Part shown: positions 25,492 through 36,695 of the stretch, piece by piece | Numbering within the stretch: position 1 is the stretch's first letter | Layout: every line of letters starts with the position of its first letter | NCBI GenBank assembly: GCA_018241265.1 | Contig: JAFEEF010000050.1 | Location: 1-64,000, forward strand | DNA length: 64,000 nucleotides | Source: Pseudomonadota bacterium | GTDB taxonomy: Bacteria; Pseudomonadota; Gammaproteobacteria; Burkholderiales; Burkholderiaceae_C | Direction of reading: 5' to 3' | Notes under the pieces: generated by a model | What the model saw: the letters and a program-made list of their open reading frames with translations, nothing else | The model's database searches: none | What the model was told of the DNA's origin: nothing | Program-made: the position numbers and the translations under genes

Positions 25492-27141
25492 TCAGGCCGC
25501 GGACCGCAGTACCTGCGCCGCGGCCCGCGTGCCGTGGTACAGCGCTTCCTCGAACACCGAGTAGGCCGACAGATCGGTGTGCGCATGGTGAACGCGGCGC
25601 TGTTGCCCGGCCAGCGCGGCAAGGGCGGCGCTGCTGCGCAGACCCGGCACCGGGATGCACATCGCATGGCCGTAGCGCATCAGGTCGACGCGCCGCACCT
25701 TGGGCGGGAGGTCCGGATGGACGCGCGCCACGTCGTGCACGATGCGCGCGGCCCAGGCCTGCCACGGCTCGGCAAGCAACGCGGCGCGGTTCGTCCGTAG
25801 TCGTTCCGCGTCGGCACCGCCGAGCGCCCAGTAGGCGGTGATCACCGTCGGACCGGCGCGATACGGCAAGGTGCTCTGGTGCGCCGCATCGACATAGCCG
25901 AGCGAGGGGTTGTCGCCGCGCGACGCGTCGCGATCGCCGTCGTAGATCACGTTGTCCCAGGCCGGCGCGGCGCCCGGGCGATCTTCCGGCGGGTCGCCGA
26001 GCGCGAGGTTCGCGACCAGCCACGGCGCATGGTGCACGCGGGCGGCGATGTCGGTCAGCGCCGCCGGCGGCGACTCGAGCAGACGCGCCGCGATGAACGT
26101 CGGTACGGCGAGCACGACTTGATCGGCCGTCCACCGCTCGATGCGGCCGGCGGCGACGTCCCAGGCGTCGACCGTGACGTCGCGGCGGCCTTCGACGACG
26201 CGCAGCACGATGCGGCCGGCGCGCAGCCGTTCGCCGAGCGGCGCGGCGAGCCGGCGCGCCAGCCATGCATTGCCCTCCGGCCAGGTGAACAGCAGGTCGC
26301 GATCGTCGCTGTCGTCCCCCGGCGCATGAAAGCCGTGGCGGCTCGCGAAGTAGTGCAGGCCGGCCCAGGCCGATACGTGCGCGGCGCCGGCGCCGTAGTC
26401 GTCGCGGCAGCAGTAGTCGAGGTACCAGCGCAACGCCGGCGCGGTCAGGCCCTGCGCCGCCAGCCAGGCGGAGAAGGTGGTCGCATCGAGCGCGCTCAGC
26501 GCCGGCGTCCAGCGCGCACGCGCCGTCGGGATCGCATAGGCCGCGCCCGCCGCGGCATCGGTTACCCGCCGAGCGAAGCGCCGATAGTGGTCCAGCGTCA
26601 TCGCGCGCTCCGCTTGCGGCAACGCATCGAGCGGCGGCAACAGGCCTTCGCGCCATTCGCCGCCGATGTACAGCCGCTCCTGCGGGCTGTGGCAGAGCTG
26701 CAGCTCGTCGTAGACCCAGCGGCCGTGCGCGCGGCGCGCCAGGCCGAGCTCCTCGATCAGCGCGGCGACCTCGATCGCGTCGTCGCCCGGCACCGGCAGG
26801 TAGTGCGCGCCGAGCGGACAGGCGATGCCGGACATCGCGTGGCCGCGGCTGTTGCCGCCGGACTCGTCCTCGAGCTCCAGGACCTCACAGTCGTCGAAGC
26901 CGGCGCGCATCAGCGCGCGCGCCGCGCCGAGGCCGGCAACGCCGGCGCCGACGATGACGACGCCGGCGCGGCGCGTCACCGCCGGGGCCGGCAGCGCGCC
27001 CGACTTCGCGTCGCGCATCCGGTGCCCGCGATCGACACTCGCGCCGACCCAGCCGCCGTCGTAGTGCGGCGACGCGTCGCGCATGCAGGCGGCCAGCGGC
27101 AGCAGCGCCGAAGCCGCGACGAGGCGGCGCCGGTCCAGCAT
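25492..27141 (-). CDS. FAD-dependent amine-oxidase-type oxidoreductase, lipoprotein- or Tat-like N-terminus
   Basis: 549 aa from the ATG at 27141, which overlaps the stop of the aminopropyltransferase gene (TGATG). The N-terminus MLDRRRLVAASALLPLAAC looks like an export signal with a lipobox (LAAC), preceded by RRR. The FAD-binding Rossmann motif GVVIVGAGVAGLGAARAL is at about 62, and the body is flavin-amine-oxidase-like with a C-terminal HTDLSAYSVFEEALYHGTRA FAD-contact segment. Family members oxidise amines or polyamines; coupling with an aminopropyltransferase supports a polyamine-type substrate. The reaction itself is inferred. Last gene of the SPFH/DUF4178 cluster. Confidence 0.85.
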   Translation of the reverse strand: MLDRRRLVAASALLPLAACMRDASPHYDGGWVGASVDRGHRMRDAKSGALPAPAVTRRAGVVIVGAGVAGLGAARALMRAGFDDCEVLELEDESGGNSRGHAMSGIACPLGAHYLPVPGDDAIEVAALIEELGLARRAHGRWVYDELQLCHSPQERLYIGGEWREGLLPPLDALPQAERAMTLDHYRRFARRVTDAAAGAAYAIPTARARWTPALSALDATTFSAWLAAQGLTAPALRWYLDYCCRDDYGAGAAHVSAWAGLHYFASRHGFHAPGDDSDDRDLLFTWPEGNAWLARRLAAPLGERLRAGRIVLRVVEGRRDVTVDAWDVAAGRIERWTADQVVLAVPTFIAARLLESPPAALTDIAARVHHAPWLVANLALGDPPEDRPGAAPAWDNVIYDGDRDASRGDNPSLGYVDAAHQSTLPYRAGPTVITAYWALGGADAERLRTNRAALLAEPWQAWAARIVHDVARVHPDLPPKVRRVDLMRYGHAMCIPVPGLRSSAALAALAGQQRRVHHAHTDLSAYSVFEEALYHGTRAAAQVLRSAA

Positions 27142-28700
27142 CAGCGCACCTTGCCCCATTCGTCGTCGAAGGTCTGCACCAGCACCTGGTTCGACAGCCG
27201 GTTCGGCTCGGCCGGCACGCGCGCCATGTCGAGCGGAAAGTCGAACAGCGCCGGCAGCCCGGCGAGGTCGAGGAAGCGGAGACCCGTCGGCAGTGCGGTC
27301 GGCATGCGGTACGGCCGGTGGCTCGCGAGGATGAAGCCCCATTCGCCGAAGCTCGGCACGTGCACGTGGTACGGCGTCGTCGTGAAGCCGACCGCTTCCA
27401 GCGTGGCGGCCACGGTCCAGTAGCTCTTGCGTGCGATCAGCGGCGACGTCGTCTGCACGACCGCATAGCCGGAGGCCGCGAGATGCGCGTCGACCTTCTC
27501 GTAGAACGTCGTCGTGTAGAGCTTGCCGATCGAGAAGTTGGTCGGGTCGGGGAAGTCGATCACGATCACGTCGAAGGTCTCGCGATGCGCATCGAGCCAG
27601 CTGTAGGCATCGTCGTTGACGACGTGGACCTTGGGCGAGCGCAGCGCGTCGTGGTTCAGCTCGCGCAGCAGGGGCTCGGTCGAGAAGAGCTTCGTGACGT
27701 GCGCGTCGAGGTCGACCAGGGTCACCGATTCGACGCTCGGGTACTTCAGGATCTCGCGCGTCGCCATGCCGTCGCCGCCGCCCAGCACCAGGATCCGCTT
27801 CGGCGCGCCGTGCGCCGCCATCGCCGGATGGACCAGCGCCTCGTGGTAGCGGTATTCGTCGCGCGAGTGGAACTGCAGGTTGCCGTTCAGAAACAGCCGT
27901 ATGCCATACCGGCTCGCGGTGACGACGACGCGCTGGTACGGACTCGTCTCGGCGTACAGCACATGGTCGGCGTAGAAGCGGTCTTCGGCCCAGCTCGTGA
28001 CGTGGTCGGCGGCGACGAAGGCGAGCACCAGCGTCGCGATGGTCGCGGCGCAGGCGAGCGCATGCGATGTCCAGTGCCGAAGGTGGCCGCGGAACAGCCA
28101 CAAGGTCCACACCGCGACCCCGGCGTTCAGCAGCCCGAAGAACGCGCCGGTGCGGATCAGCCCGAGCTGCGGCACGAGCACGAGCGGGAACGCGATCGAC
28201 ACCGCGAGCGCGCCGAGGTAGTCGAACGTCAGCACCTCCGAGACCAGCGTCTTGAGTCCGCCGCCGGAACGCAGCTGGCGCTTCAGGATGCGCATCACGA
28301 GCGGTATCTCGAGGCCGACGAGGATGCCGATCGCCAGCACGAACGCATACAGCGCGAAGCGGAACGACGGCGTCGATGCGCCCTGCATCGCGAACAGCGC
28401 GGCCGGCATCCAGCCGCCGACGAGCCCGACCATCAGCTCGATGCGCAGGAAGTGCGCGACGAGCTGCCGGTCGAGAAAGCGCGACAGGTACGAGCCCACG
28501 CCCATCGCGAAGAGGTAGGTGCCGATGACGGTCGAGAACTGCAGGATCGAGTCGCCGAGCAGGTAGCTCGCGAGCGTGCCGGCGGCCAGCTCGTAGACCA
28601 GGCCGCAGGCGGCGACGACGAAGACGGAGGCGAGCAGCGCCAGCTCGGCCGGACGTACCCCGGGCGCCGTGGGCTCGTCGTTCGACGCGAGCGTGGTCAA
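27141..28700 (-). CDS. Membrane-embedded polyamine aminopropyltransferase (spermidine-synthase family)
   Basis: 519 aa from a TTG at 28700; no ATG fits, and the TTG overlaps the vapC stop (TTGA). The first half (about 18-225) is a multi-pass membrane domain of about seven helices. The second half is a spermidine synthase fold: ILVLGGGDGMATREILKY (SAM site), the acidic VTLVDLDAHV, NDDAYSWLDAH and VIVIDFPDPTNFSIGKLYT. It transfers aminopropyl from decarboxylated AdoMet to an amine. This membrane class recurs with SPFH, DUF4178 and DUF350 genes rather than as housekeeping speE. Confidence 0.9.
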   Translation of the reverse strand: MTTLASNDEPTAPGVRPAELALLASVFVVAACGLVYELAAGTLASYLLGDSILQFSTVIGTYLFAMGVGSYLSRFLDRQLVAHFLRIELMVGLVGGWMPAALFAMQGASTPSFRFALYAFVLAIGILVGLEIPLVMRILKRQLRSGGGLKTLVSEVLTFDYLGALAVSIAFPLVLVPQLGLIRTGAFFGLLNAGVAVWTLWLFRGHLRHWTSHALACAATIATLVLAFVAADHVTSWAEDRFYADHVLYAETSPYQRVVVTASRYGIRLFLNGNLQFHSRDEYRYHEALVHPAMAAHGAPKRILVLGGGDGMATREILKYPSVESVTLVDLDAHVTKLFSTEPLLRELNHDALRSPKVHVVNDDAYSWLDAHRETFDVIVIDFPDPTNFSIGKLYTTTFYEKVDAHLAASGYAVVQTTSPLIARKSYWTVAATLEAVGFTTTPYHVHVPSFGEWGFILASHRPYRMPTALPTGLRFLDLAGLPALFDFPLDMARVPAEPNRLSNQVLVQTFDDEWGKVR

Positions 28701-29140
28701 GCGACTCCGTCGCGCAACGGGTTGCGCACGGCAAGCCCCGCGAAGCGCTTGAAGTCGCGGTCGGCCGACCAGATTTCGCGCACGCCATTGCCGAGGCAGA
28801 TTGCCGCGATGCGTGCGTCATGGACGCGTCCACCGACCGCCTTGGACTCGCGGAGCAAGCGGGTCAGGATGATCCAGTGATCGGCCGACTCGTGCAACAT
28901 TTGCAGCCGCGGGGCTTCCAGCCAGCCGTCGATGGTGTCCATCGCGACGGCGGGCTTCGTCGGCGGATTGAAGACGCGCGGATTGGTTACCACGCCGTAG
29001 AACTCGTGCATGCACGCCCAGGGTATGGCCCAGGTCGCGCGTCCCTCGGCCAGTTCGGCGATGCGCTCGGCCGCCACGGCGTGGAACTGCGCCTCTTCGC
29101 GATGGGCGTAGACCAGGATGTTGGTGTCTACCGCGATCAC
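28697..29140 (-). CDS. vapC: VapC-type PIN-domain toxin
   Basis: 147 aa from a GTG at 29140, overlapping the antitoxin stop (GTGA). PIN ribonuclease fold with all four acidic residues: Asp5 (MIAVDTNILVYAHR), Glu46 (CMHEFYG), Asp108 (VGGRVHDARIAA) and Asp127 (WSADRDFKRF). It should cleave RNA when free of the antitoxin. The stop TGA overlaps the TTG start of the aminopropyltransferase, so toxin and enzyme are translationally linked. It lies within a metabolic cluster, not in an isolated TA locus. Confidence 0.93.
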   Translation of the reverse strand: MIAVDTNILVYAHREEAQFHAVAAERIAELAEGRATWAIPWACMHEFYGVVTNPRVFNPPTKPAVAMDTIDGWLEAPRLQMLHESADHWIILTRLLRESKAVGGRVHDARIAAICLGNGVREIWSADRDFKRFAGLAVRNPLRDGVA

Positions 29141-29385
29141 GTGCCGCGATCCTCGTAGCTCATGAGGATGATGTCATGCATCGACAGATGCGCCACTTCC
29201 GGTCGCAGCCCCTTGCCCTTGACCGTGACCTGACGCAGCTTGAACGGCTTGCTGCTCGTCGTGCGCTCCGCCAGGACCTTGCGCAGTCCCTGCTCGACCA
29301 GCGAGCGCAGCGTCTCACCGTCCCGTGCAGCTACCTTGCGCGCCTGCTCGAGCAACGGGTCGGCGATGTCGAGGGTCGTCTTCAT
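29137..29385 (-). CDS. vapB: VapB-type antitoxin
   Basis: 82 aa. The N-terminal ribbon-helix-helix-like segment MKTTLDIADPLLEQARKVAA, followed by TLRSLVEQGLRKVL, is typical of VapB antitoxins of the DUF2191 type. The C-terminus (HLSMHDIILMSYEDRG) is the likely toxin-binding tail. It starts 13 bp from a perfect 18-bp palindrome that is probably its own operator. It overlaps vapC by four bases. Confidence 0.9.
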   Translation of the reverse strand: MKTTLDIADPLLEQARKVAARDGETLRSLVEQGLRKVLAERTTSSKPFKLRQVTVKGKGLRPEVAHLSMHDIILMSYEDRGT

Positions 29386-29398
29386 CGTGAGGACCTGG

Positions 29399-29416
29399 AA
29401 TATGGGTACCCATATT
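29399..29416. promoter_or_regulatory. vapBC operator candidate
   Basis: AATATGGGTACCCATATT is a perfect 18-bp palindrome in the 51-bp gap between DUF350 and vapB, ending 13 bp before the vapB start. It stands out as AT-rich within GC-rich DNA. VapB or VapBC complexes usually repress from such sites. If so, the downstream aminopropyltransferase and oxidase come partly under the same control. Confidence 0.65.
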
Positions 29417-29436
29417 GTAGGCCTGCCGCGCGGACA

Positions 29437-29661
29437 CTACCCGTGCACCGCCGCCGCCACGATCATCCCGATCGCGATGCACATCGCGCCGACGACGATC
29501 GCCAGCGCCACGTTCTTCTTCTCGACGATCTCGCCCCACAGGTCGTAGGGCGTGAGCTTGTCGACGATGACGAACGAGACCCAGAAGATCACGACGCCGA
29601 TCAGCGCGTACAGGATCGAACCGATCACGACGCCCGGCTTCAGCCATTCAACACCCAGCAT
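29437..29661 (-). CDS. DUF350 small membrane protein
   Basis: 74 aa with two transmembrane helices (about 11-33, GVVIGSILYALIGVVIFWVS, and 50-71, VALAIVVGAMCIAIGMIVAA) joined by the short loop DKLTPYDLWGEIVEKKN. One DUF350 unit; many relatives have two. E. coli YjfL in the yjfIJKLMC cluster is a better known member, also linked with polyamine-peptide-type genes. AGAGGAG lies upstream of the ATG. Lies between DUF4178 and vapBC. The molecular function is unknown. Confidence 0.88.
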   Translation of the reverse strand: MLGVEWLKPGVVIGSILYALIGVVIFWVSFVIVDKLTPYDLWGEIVEKKNVALAIVVGAMCIAIGMIVAAAVHG

Positions 29662-29700
29662 GACGATGCTCCTCTGGAAGGACGTGGTGGCGGACGCAGC

Positions 29701-31320
29701 TCATTTGTGGCTGCCTCCGGTCGAGAAACCGCCGAACGAGCCGCCGCCGGTCCGGAACGGTATGAAGCCGCCGCCGCGCTGGTTGGCCACGCAGTTGCGG
29801 TATTCCTGCGACGCCTCGCCGAAGGTCGCGCGGACGTCGCTGCAATCGTCGCCGCCGCAGCGGAACAGCATCAGCAGGATCGCGATGACGAACATCGCGA
29901 GGAACACCTTGGCGAGCAGCGAGCCGCCGCCGAGCGACGTCGGCAGCGCGTCGCGCTGCAGGCCGGCGCGCTCGGCCGGCGCGAGGCGAAAGGCGCTCGT
30001 CACCTGATCGGCCGTCAAGGTCTCGCCGGCCGACCAGACGATTTCCTCGTTCGGCCCGGCGCCGGTGCGCTCGCGGTTCAGGCGCTTGTCCGACGCACCG
30101 CCGGTGCCCTGGTAGTCGGTGTTCCAGGTGAGCTGATCGCGCTCGAGCTTCCAGTAGAACTCGCCGAGCACGTAGGTGATGCGGCCGCCGTAGTCGTAGA
30201 GCTTGCGGTAGAGCACGCCGTCGTGCTTGACGCTGTCGCCGTAGCGCTCGGGCACGCCGGTGATGGGGGCGGTCCAGCTCCAGCCGTCTTCGGCATCGAC
30301 GATGAACGCGAAGCCTTCGATGCGGTGGTAGAGCAGGTACTCGCGCCAGAAGCTCTGCGCTTCGCCCGGGTCGGACTCGACCTCGCAGCGCTCGACGTAG
30401 CCGACCACTTGCCACGGCAGCGCTGCCCGTTCGCCGTTGCGGGCGAAGAGCGCGAGCTGGCCGACCGTGCCCAGCGGTATCTGCGGCTGGCGCCCGCCGG
30501 CGGCCTGCGCATAGTGCGCGAGATCGGCGCCGACGCCTTGCGACACATCGACGACTGCATGGCACTGATGGCAGACGATGGATTGCGTCGTCGCGAGCTT
30601 GACCTCGAGCGCCGCGCCGCAGCTCGGGCATTCGAGGCTGCGGCCTTTCAAGCCCTTCTCGCTCGCATCCGCGAGGCCCGACATCGCCAGCTCGGCGAGG
30701 GCGACCGAGCGGCCGATCGACCAGCGCGGTCGCGCCGGGTCGCCATAGTCGAACGTGCCGACCTCGCCGCGCGGGTTGCGCAGGTCGATCACGACGAACT
30801 CGCCGCGCGAGGCCGGCGGCTCGGGCAGCTCGCCTTCGATCGCGACCAGCCGTGCCGACGTGACGGAGGCGACCGTCCAGGGCTGCCCGGCCACGACCAC
30901 CGGCGCGCCGGCGCGCAGGCTGGCCGCCGTCGGCGCCGGCTCGGTCAGCGGCGCATCGAACGCGATGACGTAGCGGCCGTTGTCCTCGCTCAGCCATGCC
31001 GAGCGTTGCTGGCTGCCCGAATCGAACAGCGCATGCCATTCGTTCCAGGTGCCTTCGGCATAGCCGTATTGCAGCCGTCCGACGAGCGTGAACGGCGCGC
31101 CCTGATGGCGGCCGCTGGCGCCCAGGCGCAGCGGCGTGTGGTCGGCGAACAGCTCGGCGCTCCGGCCGACCTTCTGCAGCGCGTCGCCGTCGCGGACGAT
31201 GCTGCTGCGGCAATAGCTGCAGACCGCGAACGCCGACGCGGCCGAGCGGAACTCGACCGGCGCGCCGCAGTTCGGGCACGCGGCGCGGTAGATGCGCTGC
31301 GGGGTGGGTTCAGTGGCCAA
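29701..31320 (-). CDS. DUF4178 protein with two zinc ribbons
   Basis: 539 aa. An N-terminal zinc ribbon (CPNCGAPVEF ... CSYCRS, about 15-37) precedes a first beta-rich DUF4178 module (about 55-215). A second zinc ribbon (CPSCGAALEV ... CHQCHAV, about 228-260) precedes a second module with SFWREYLLYHRIEGFAFIVD (about 325). A single membrane helix (LLAKVFLAMFVIAILLMLF) near 470 and a Gly/Ser-rich tail end it. DUF4178 genes recur with SPFH (YdjI-like), DUF350 and polyamine enzymes. Starts 21 bp after the SPFH gene. Role unknown, probably membrane-associated scaffolding. Confidence 0.87.
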   Translation of the reverse strand: MATEPTPQRIYRAACPNCGAPVEFRSAASAFAVCSYCRSSIVRDGDALQKVGRSAELFADHTPLRLGASGRHQGAPFTLVGRLQYGYAEGTWNEWHALFDSGSQQRSAWLSEDNGRYVIAFDAPLTEPAPTAASLRAGAPVVVAGQPWTVASVTSARLVAIEGELPEPPASRGEFVVIDLRNPRGEVGTFDYGDPARPRWSIGRSVALAELAMSGLADASEKGLKGRSLECPSCGAALEVKLATTQSIVCHQCHAVVDVSQGVGADLAHYAQAAGGRQPQIPLGTVGQLALFARNGERAALPWQVVGYVERCEVESDPGEAQSFWREYLLYHRIEGFAFIVDAEDGWSWTAPITGVPERYGDSVKHDGVLYRKLYDYGGRITYVLGEFYWKLERDQLTWNTDYQGTGGASDKRLNRERTGAGPNEEIVWSAGETLTADQVTSAFRLAPAERAGLQRDALPTSLGGGSLLAKVFLAMFVIAILLMLFRCGGDDCSDVRATFGEASQEYRNCVANQRGGGFIPFRTGGGSFGGFSTGGSHK

Positions 31321-31341
31321 GGGGGGTGTGAATCGCGGGCC

Positions 31342-32370
31342 TCACACCAGCTTCTTCAGCAACTCCGCCTTCTTCGCATCGAACTCCTCGGCCGTCAGGA
31401 TGCCCTTGGCCTTGAGGTCCGCGAGCTTCTCGATCGTCGCCATCACCTCGTCAGGCTTCATCGCAACCGCTGCCGGCGCGGCGGCGGGCGCGCCCTGCAG
31501 TCCCTGGCCGAGCTGCTGCGCCAGCACCTGGCCGAGCGCGACGCCCGCGCCCAGCCCCATCGCATCGCCGGCGATGCCGCCGCCCGCAGCCGACCCTTCG
31601 GCGAACTTCGGGATCGCCTGCGCGGTCTGGTACTGCATGAACTTGCCCATGTCCTGGCCGACCATGCCCATGCCGATGCGCTGGTCGAGGATCTTCTGCA
31701 GCTCTTCGGGGAGCGAGACGTTCTGCACCGTCACCGTCTCGAGCGCGAGGCCGAGCTGCTCGAACGCCGGCGCCGCGGCAGCCTTCAACCGGGTCGCGAA
31801 CTCGACCTGGTTCGCCGCGAGGTCGAGGAACGGGATGCCGCTCGCCGCCACCGCATCTGAGATGTGTTGCAGCATCAGCGCGCGGAGCTGGCCGTCGACC
31901 TCGGCGGCGGTGTAGGTCTCGCGCGTGCCGGACACTTGCGCCTGGAACAGCCGCGGGTCGGCGACGCGGTAGGCGTAGTTGCCGAACGCGCGCAGGCGGA
32001 CTGCGCCGAAGTCCTTGTCGCGGATCGTCACCGGCTGGCTCGTGCCCCAGCGCTGGTCGATCTGCTGGCGCGTGCTGAAGAAGTAGACGTCGCTCTTGAA
32101 CGGCGACTCGAACAGCTTGTCCCAGTTCTTCAGGTAGGTGAGGATCGGCAAGGTCGCGGTCGTCAGCGTGTAGCGGCCCGGGCCGAACTGGTCGGCCGCC
32201 TTGCCTTCGTTGACGAAGAGGGCCATCTGCGATTCGCGCACCGTCAGGGAGCCGCCGTTCTGGATCTCGCGATCGGCCATCGGATAGCGCCAGGCGAGGA
32301 TGCCGTCGGCCGGCTCGACCCATTCGATGATGTCGATGAACTGCTTCTTCAGGAAATCCATCAGCGCCAT
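31342..32370 (-). CDS. SPFH-domain (YdjI/virion-core-like) protein with SHOCT tail
   Basis: 342 aa from the ATG at 32370 (AAAGGC upstream). The SPFH fold covers about 20-255 (WVEPADGILAWRYPMADREI, GGSLTVRESQMALFVNEGKA, then VQNVSLPEELQKILDQRIGM). An Ala/Gly-rich linker leads to a C-terminal SHOCT motif (KLADLKAKGILTAEEFDAKK), an oligomerisation module. No transmembrane helix is present, so it is probably a membrane-associated oligomer. First gene of the leftward cluster and therefore closest to the promoter in the gap shared with the Ubi-type gene. Confidence 0.9.
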   Translation of the reverse strand: MALMDFLKKQFIDIIEWVEPADGILAWRYPMADREIQNGGSLTVRESQMALFVNEGKAADQFGPGRYTLTTATLPILTYLKNWDKLFESPFKSDVYFFSTRQQIDQRWGTSQPVTIRDKDFGAVRLRAFGNYAYRVADPRLFQAQVSGTRETYTAAEVDGQLRALMLQHISDAVAASGIPFLDLAANQVEFATRLKAAAAPAFEQLGLALETVTVQNVSLPEELQKILDQRIGMGMVGQDMGKFMQYQTAQAIPKFAEGSAAGGGIAGDAMGLGAGVALGQVLAQQLGQGLQGAPAAAPAAVAMKPDEVMATIEKLADLKAKGILTAEEFDAKKAELLKKLV

Positions 32371-32459
32371 GGCGTGCCTTTCGCGTGTCGGCCGGAAGGT
32401 GATCGGGCTCGGCAAATAATACGCCGCACCTTCGCTGTGTCAGCCCCGGGACCGACTCG

Positions 32460-33656
32460 ATGAAAGACCCTGAGATCCACCTGGCCGTGATCGGCGCCGG
32501 CCCGGTCGGACTGGCGCTCGCGCTGCATGCGGCGCGCGCCTTGCCCGCGTCGGCGATCACGCTGTTCGATGCGCGCCCGGCCGACAAGGACGTGTCGGGC
32601 GATCCGCGTGCGCTGGCGCTGTCGCTCGGCAGCGTGCAGCTGCTCGAGCGGCTCGGCGCCTGGCGGGCCGATGTCGCACAGCCCATCCTCGAAGTCCACG
32701 TGTCGCAGCAGGCACCGTCGCTGCCGCCGCTGTTCGAGGCCTGGATGGACGAGCCGGCGTTGACGATACGCGCCGCCGACGAGCGCGTGCCGATGCTCGG
32801 CGCGGTGCTGAGCTATGGGCAGATCGTCGCGCCGCTGCAGGCGGCCTGGCAGGCTGCCGAACAGGCCGAGCCGAGGCGGTTGCGCAGCCGGTTCGGCGCG
32901 CCGGTGGCGGCGCTGAAGCCGCTGGAGCACGGCGTCGAGGTCGATGCCGGGATCGCCGAGCGCTACGACCTGGCGGTCGTCGCGGAGGGCGGCGTCTTCG
33001 CCGATCAGGCGCGCAAGGCGCTGGCGCATGACTATGGGCAGACCGCGTGGGTGGGCAAGGTGCGCTTCGCGGATCCGCGCGGGCATCGCGGCGTTGCCTA
33101 CGAGCGCTTCACCCGCCACGGGCCGGCGGCGCTGCTGCCGCTACGCGACGGCCAGGCCGCGCTGGTCTGGTGCGTGGCGAGCGACGACGATCCGGTGGCC
33201 GAGCTCGACGACGTCCAGCGCGTCGCGGTGCTCAACACGGTGTTCCATCCGGACGTCGGCCGCATCGCATCGATCGCGCCGCTGAAGCGCTTTCCGCTCG
33301 GCCTGAACGCCGAGCGCACGCTGACCGACGGCCGCACCGTGCGCATCGGCAATGCGGCCCAGACGCTGCACCCGGTCGCCGGGCAGGGGCTCAACCTCGG
33401 ACTGCGCGATGCGTTCGAGCTGGTGCGCGAGCTGGAACGCGGGGGTGCCGACATCGACGCCGCGCTGCGTCGCATCGAGTGGCAGCGCGGCCCGGACCGC
33501 TGGGCCATGATCGCCGCCACCGACTTCCTGGCCCGCAGCTTCACCTGGCGGCTGCCGGGTGTCGGCGCGGCCCGCGGCCTCGGCATCGCCGCGCTGCAGG
33601 CGGTCGGGCCGCTCAAATCGGCATTGGCGCGACAGATGATGTTCGGCAGCCGCTGA
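32460..33656 (+). CDS. UbiH/UbiF-family FAD-dependent hydroxylase
   Basis: 398 aa. Class A flavin monooxygenase: the FAD dinucleotide motif LAVIGAGPVGLALALHAA is at about 8-25, the DG-type motif is RYDLAVVAEGG, and the second FAD motif is RIGNAAQTLHPVAGQGLNLGLRDAF near 300. These are diagnostic of ubiquinone ring hydroxylases (UbiH/UbiF/UbiI). Which ring position it hydroxylates cannot be told from sequence alone. Divergent from the SPFH gene; the 89-bp gap contains a TAATAC -10-like element. Convergent with pgm. Confidence 0.88.
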   Translation: MKDPEIHLAVIGAGPVGLALALHAARALPASAITLFDARPADKDVSGDPRALALSLGSVQLLERLGAWRADVAQPILEVHVSQQAPSLPPLFEAWMDEPALTIRAADERVPMLGAVLSYGQIVAPLQAAWQAAEQAEPRRLRSRFGAPVAALKPLEHGVEVDAGIAERYDLAVVAEGGVFADQARKALAHDYGQTAWVGKVRFADPRGHRGVAYERFTRHGPAALLPLRDGQAALVWCVASDDDPVAELDDVQRVAVLNTVFHPDVGRIASIAPLKRFPLGLNAERTLTDGRTVRIGNAAQTLHPVAGQGLNLGLRDAFELVRELERGGADIDAALRRIEWQRGPDRWAMIAATDFLARSFTWRLPGVGAARGLGIAALQAVGPLKSALARQMMFGSR

Positions 33657-33715
33657 ATCTGCCCGCTCGTCCAAGCAGGGCGGGCGCAACCGCGTGACGG
33701 TCTGGACCGCCGGCA

Positions 33716-36645
<2,930 letters not shown>

Positions 36646-36695
36646 GGATCGCTCTCCCTGCGGGTCGATGCTGCCGGGCCCGCCTGCTTCAGCCG

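Noticed and set aside
27318..28880. 520-codon open frame on the + strand opposite the aminopropyltransferase
   Set aside because: Antisense shadow; extends into vapC and carries no recognisable motif.
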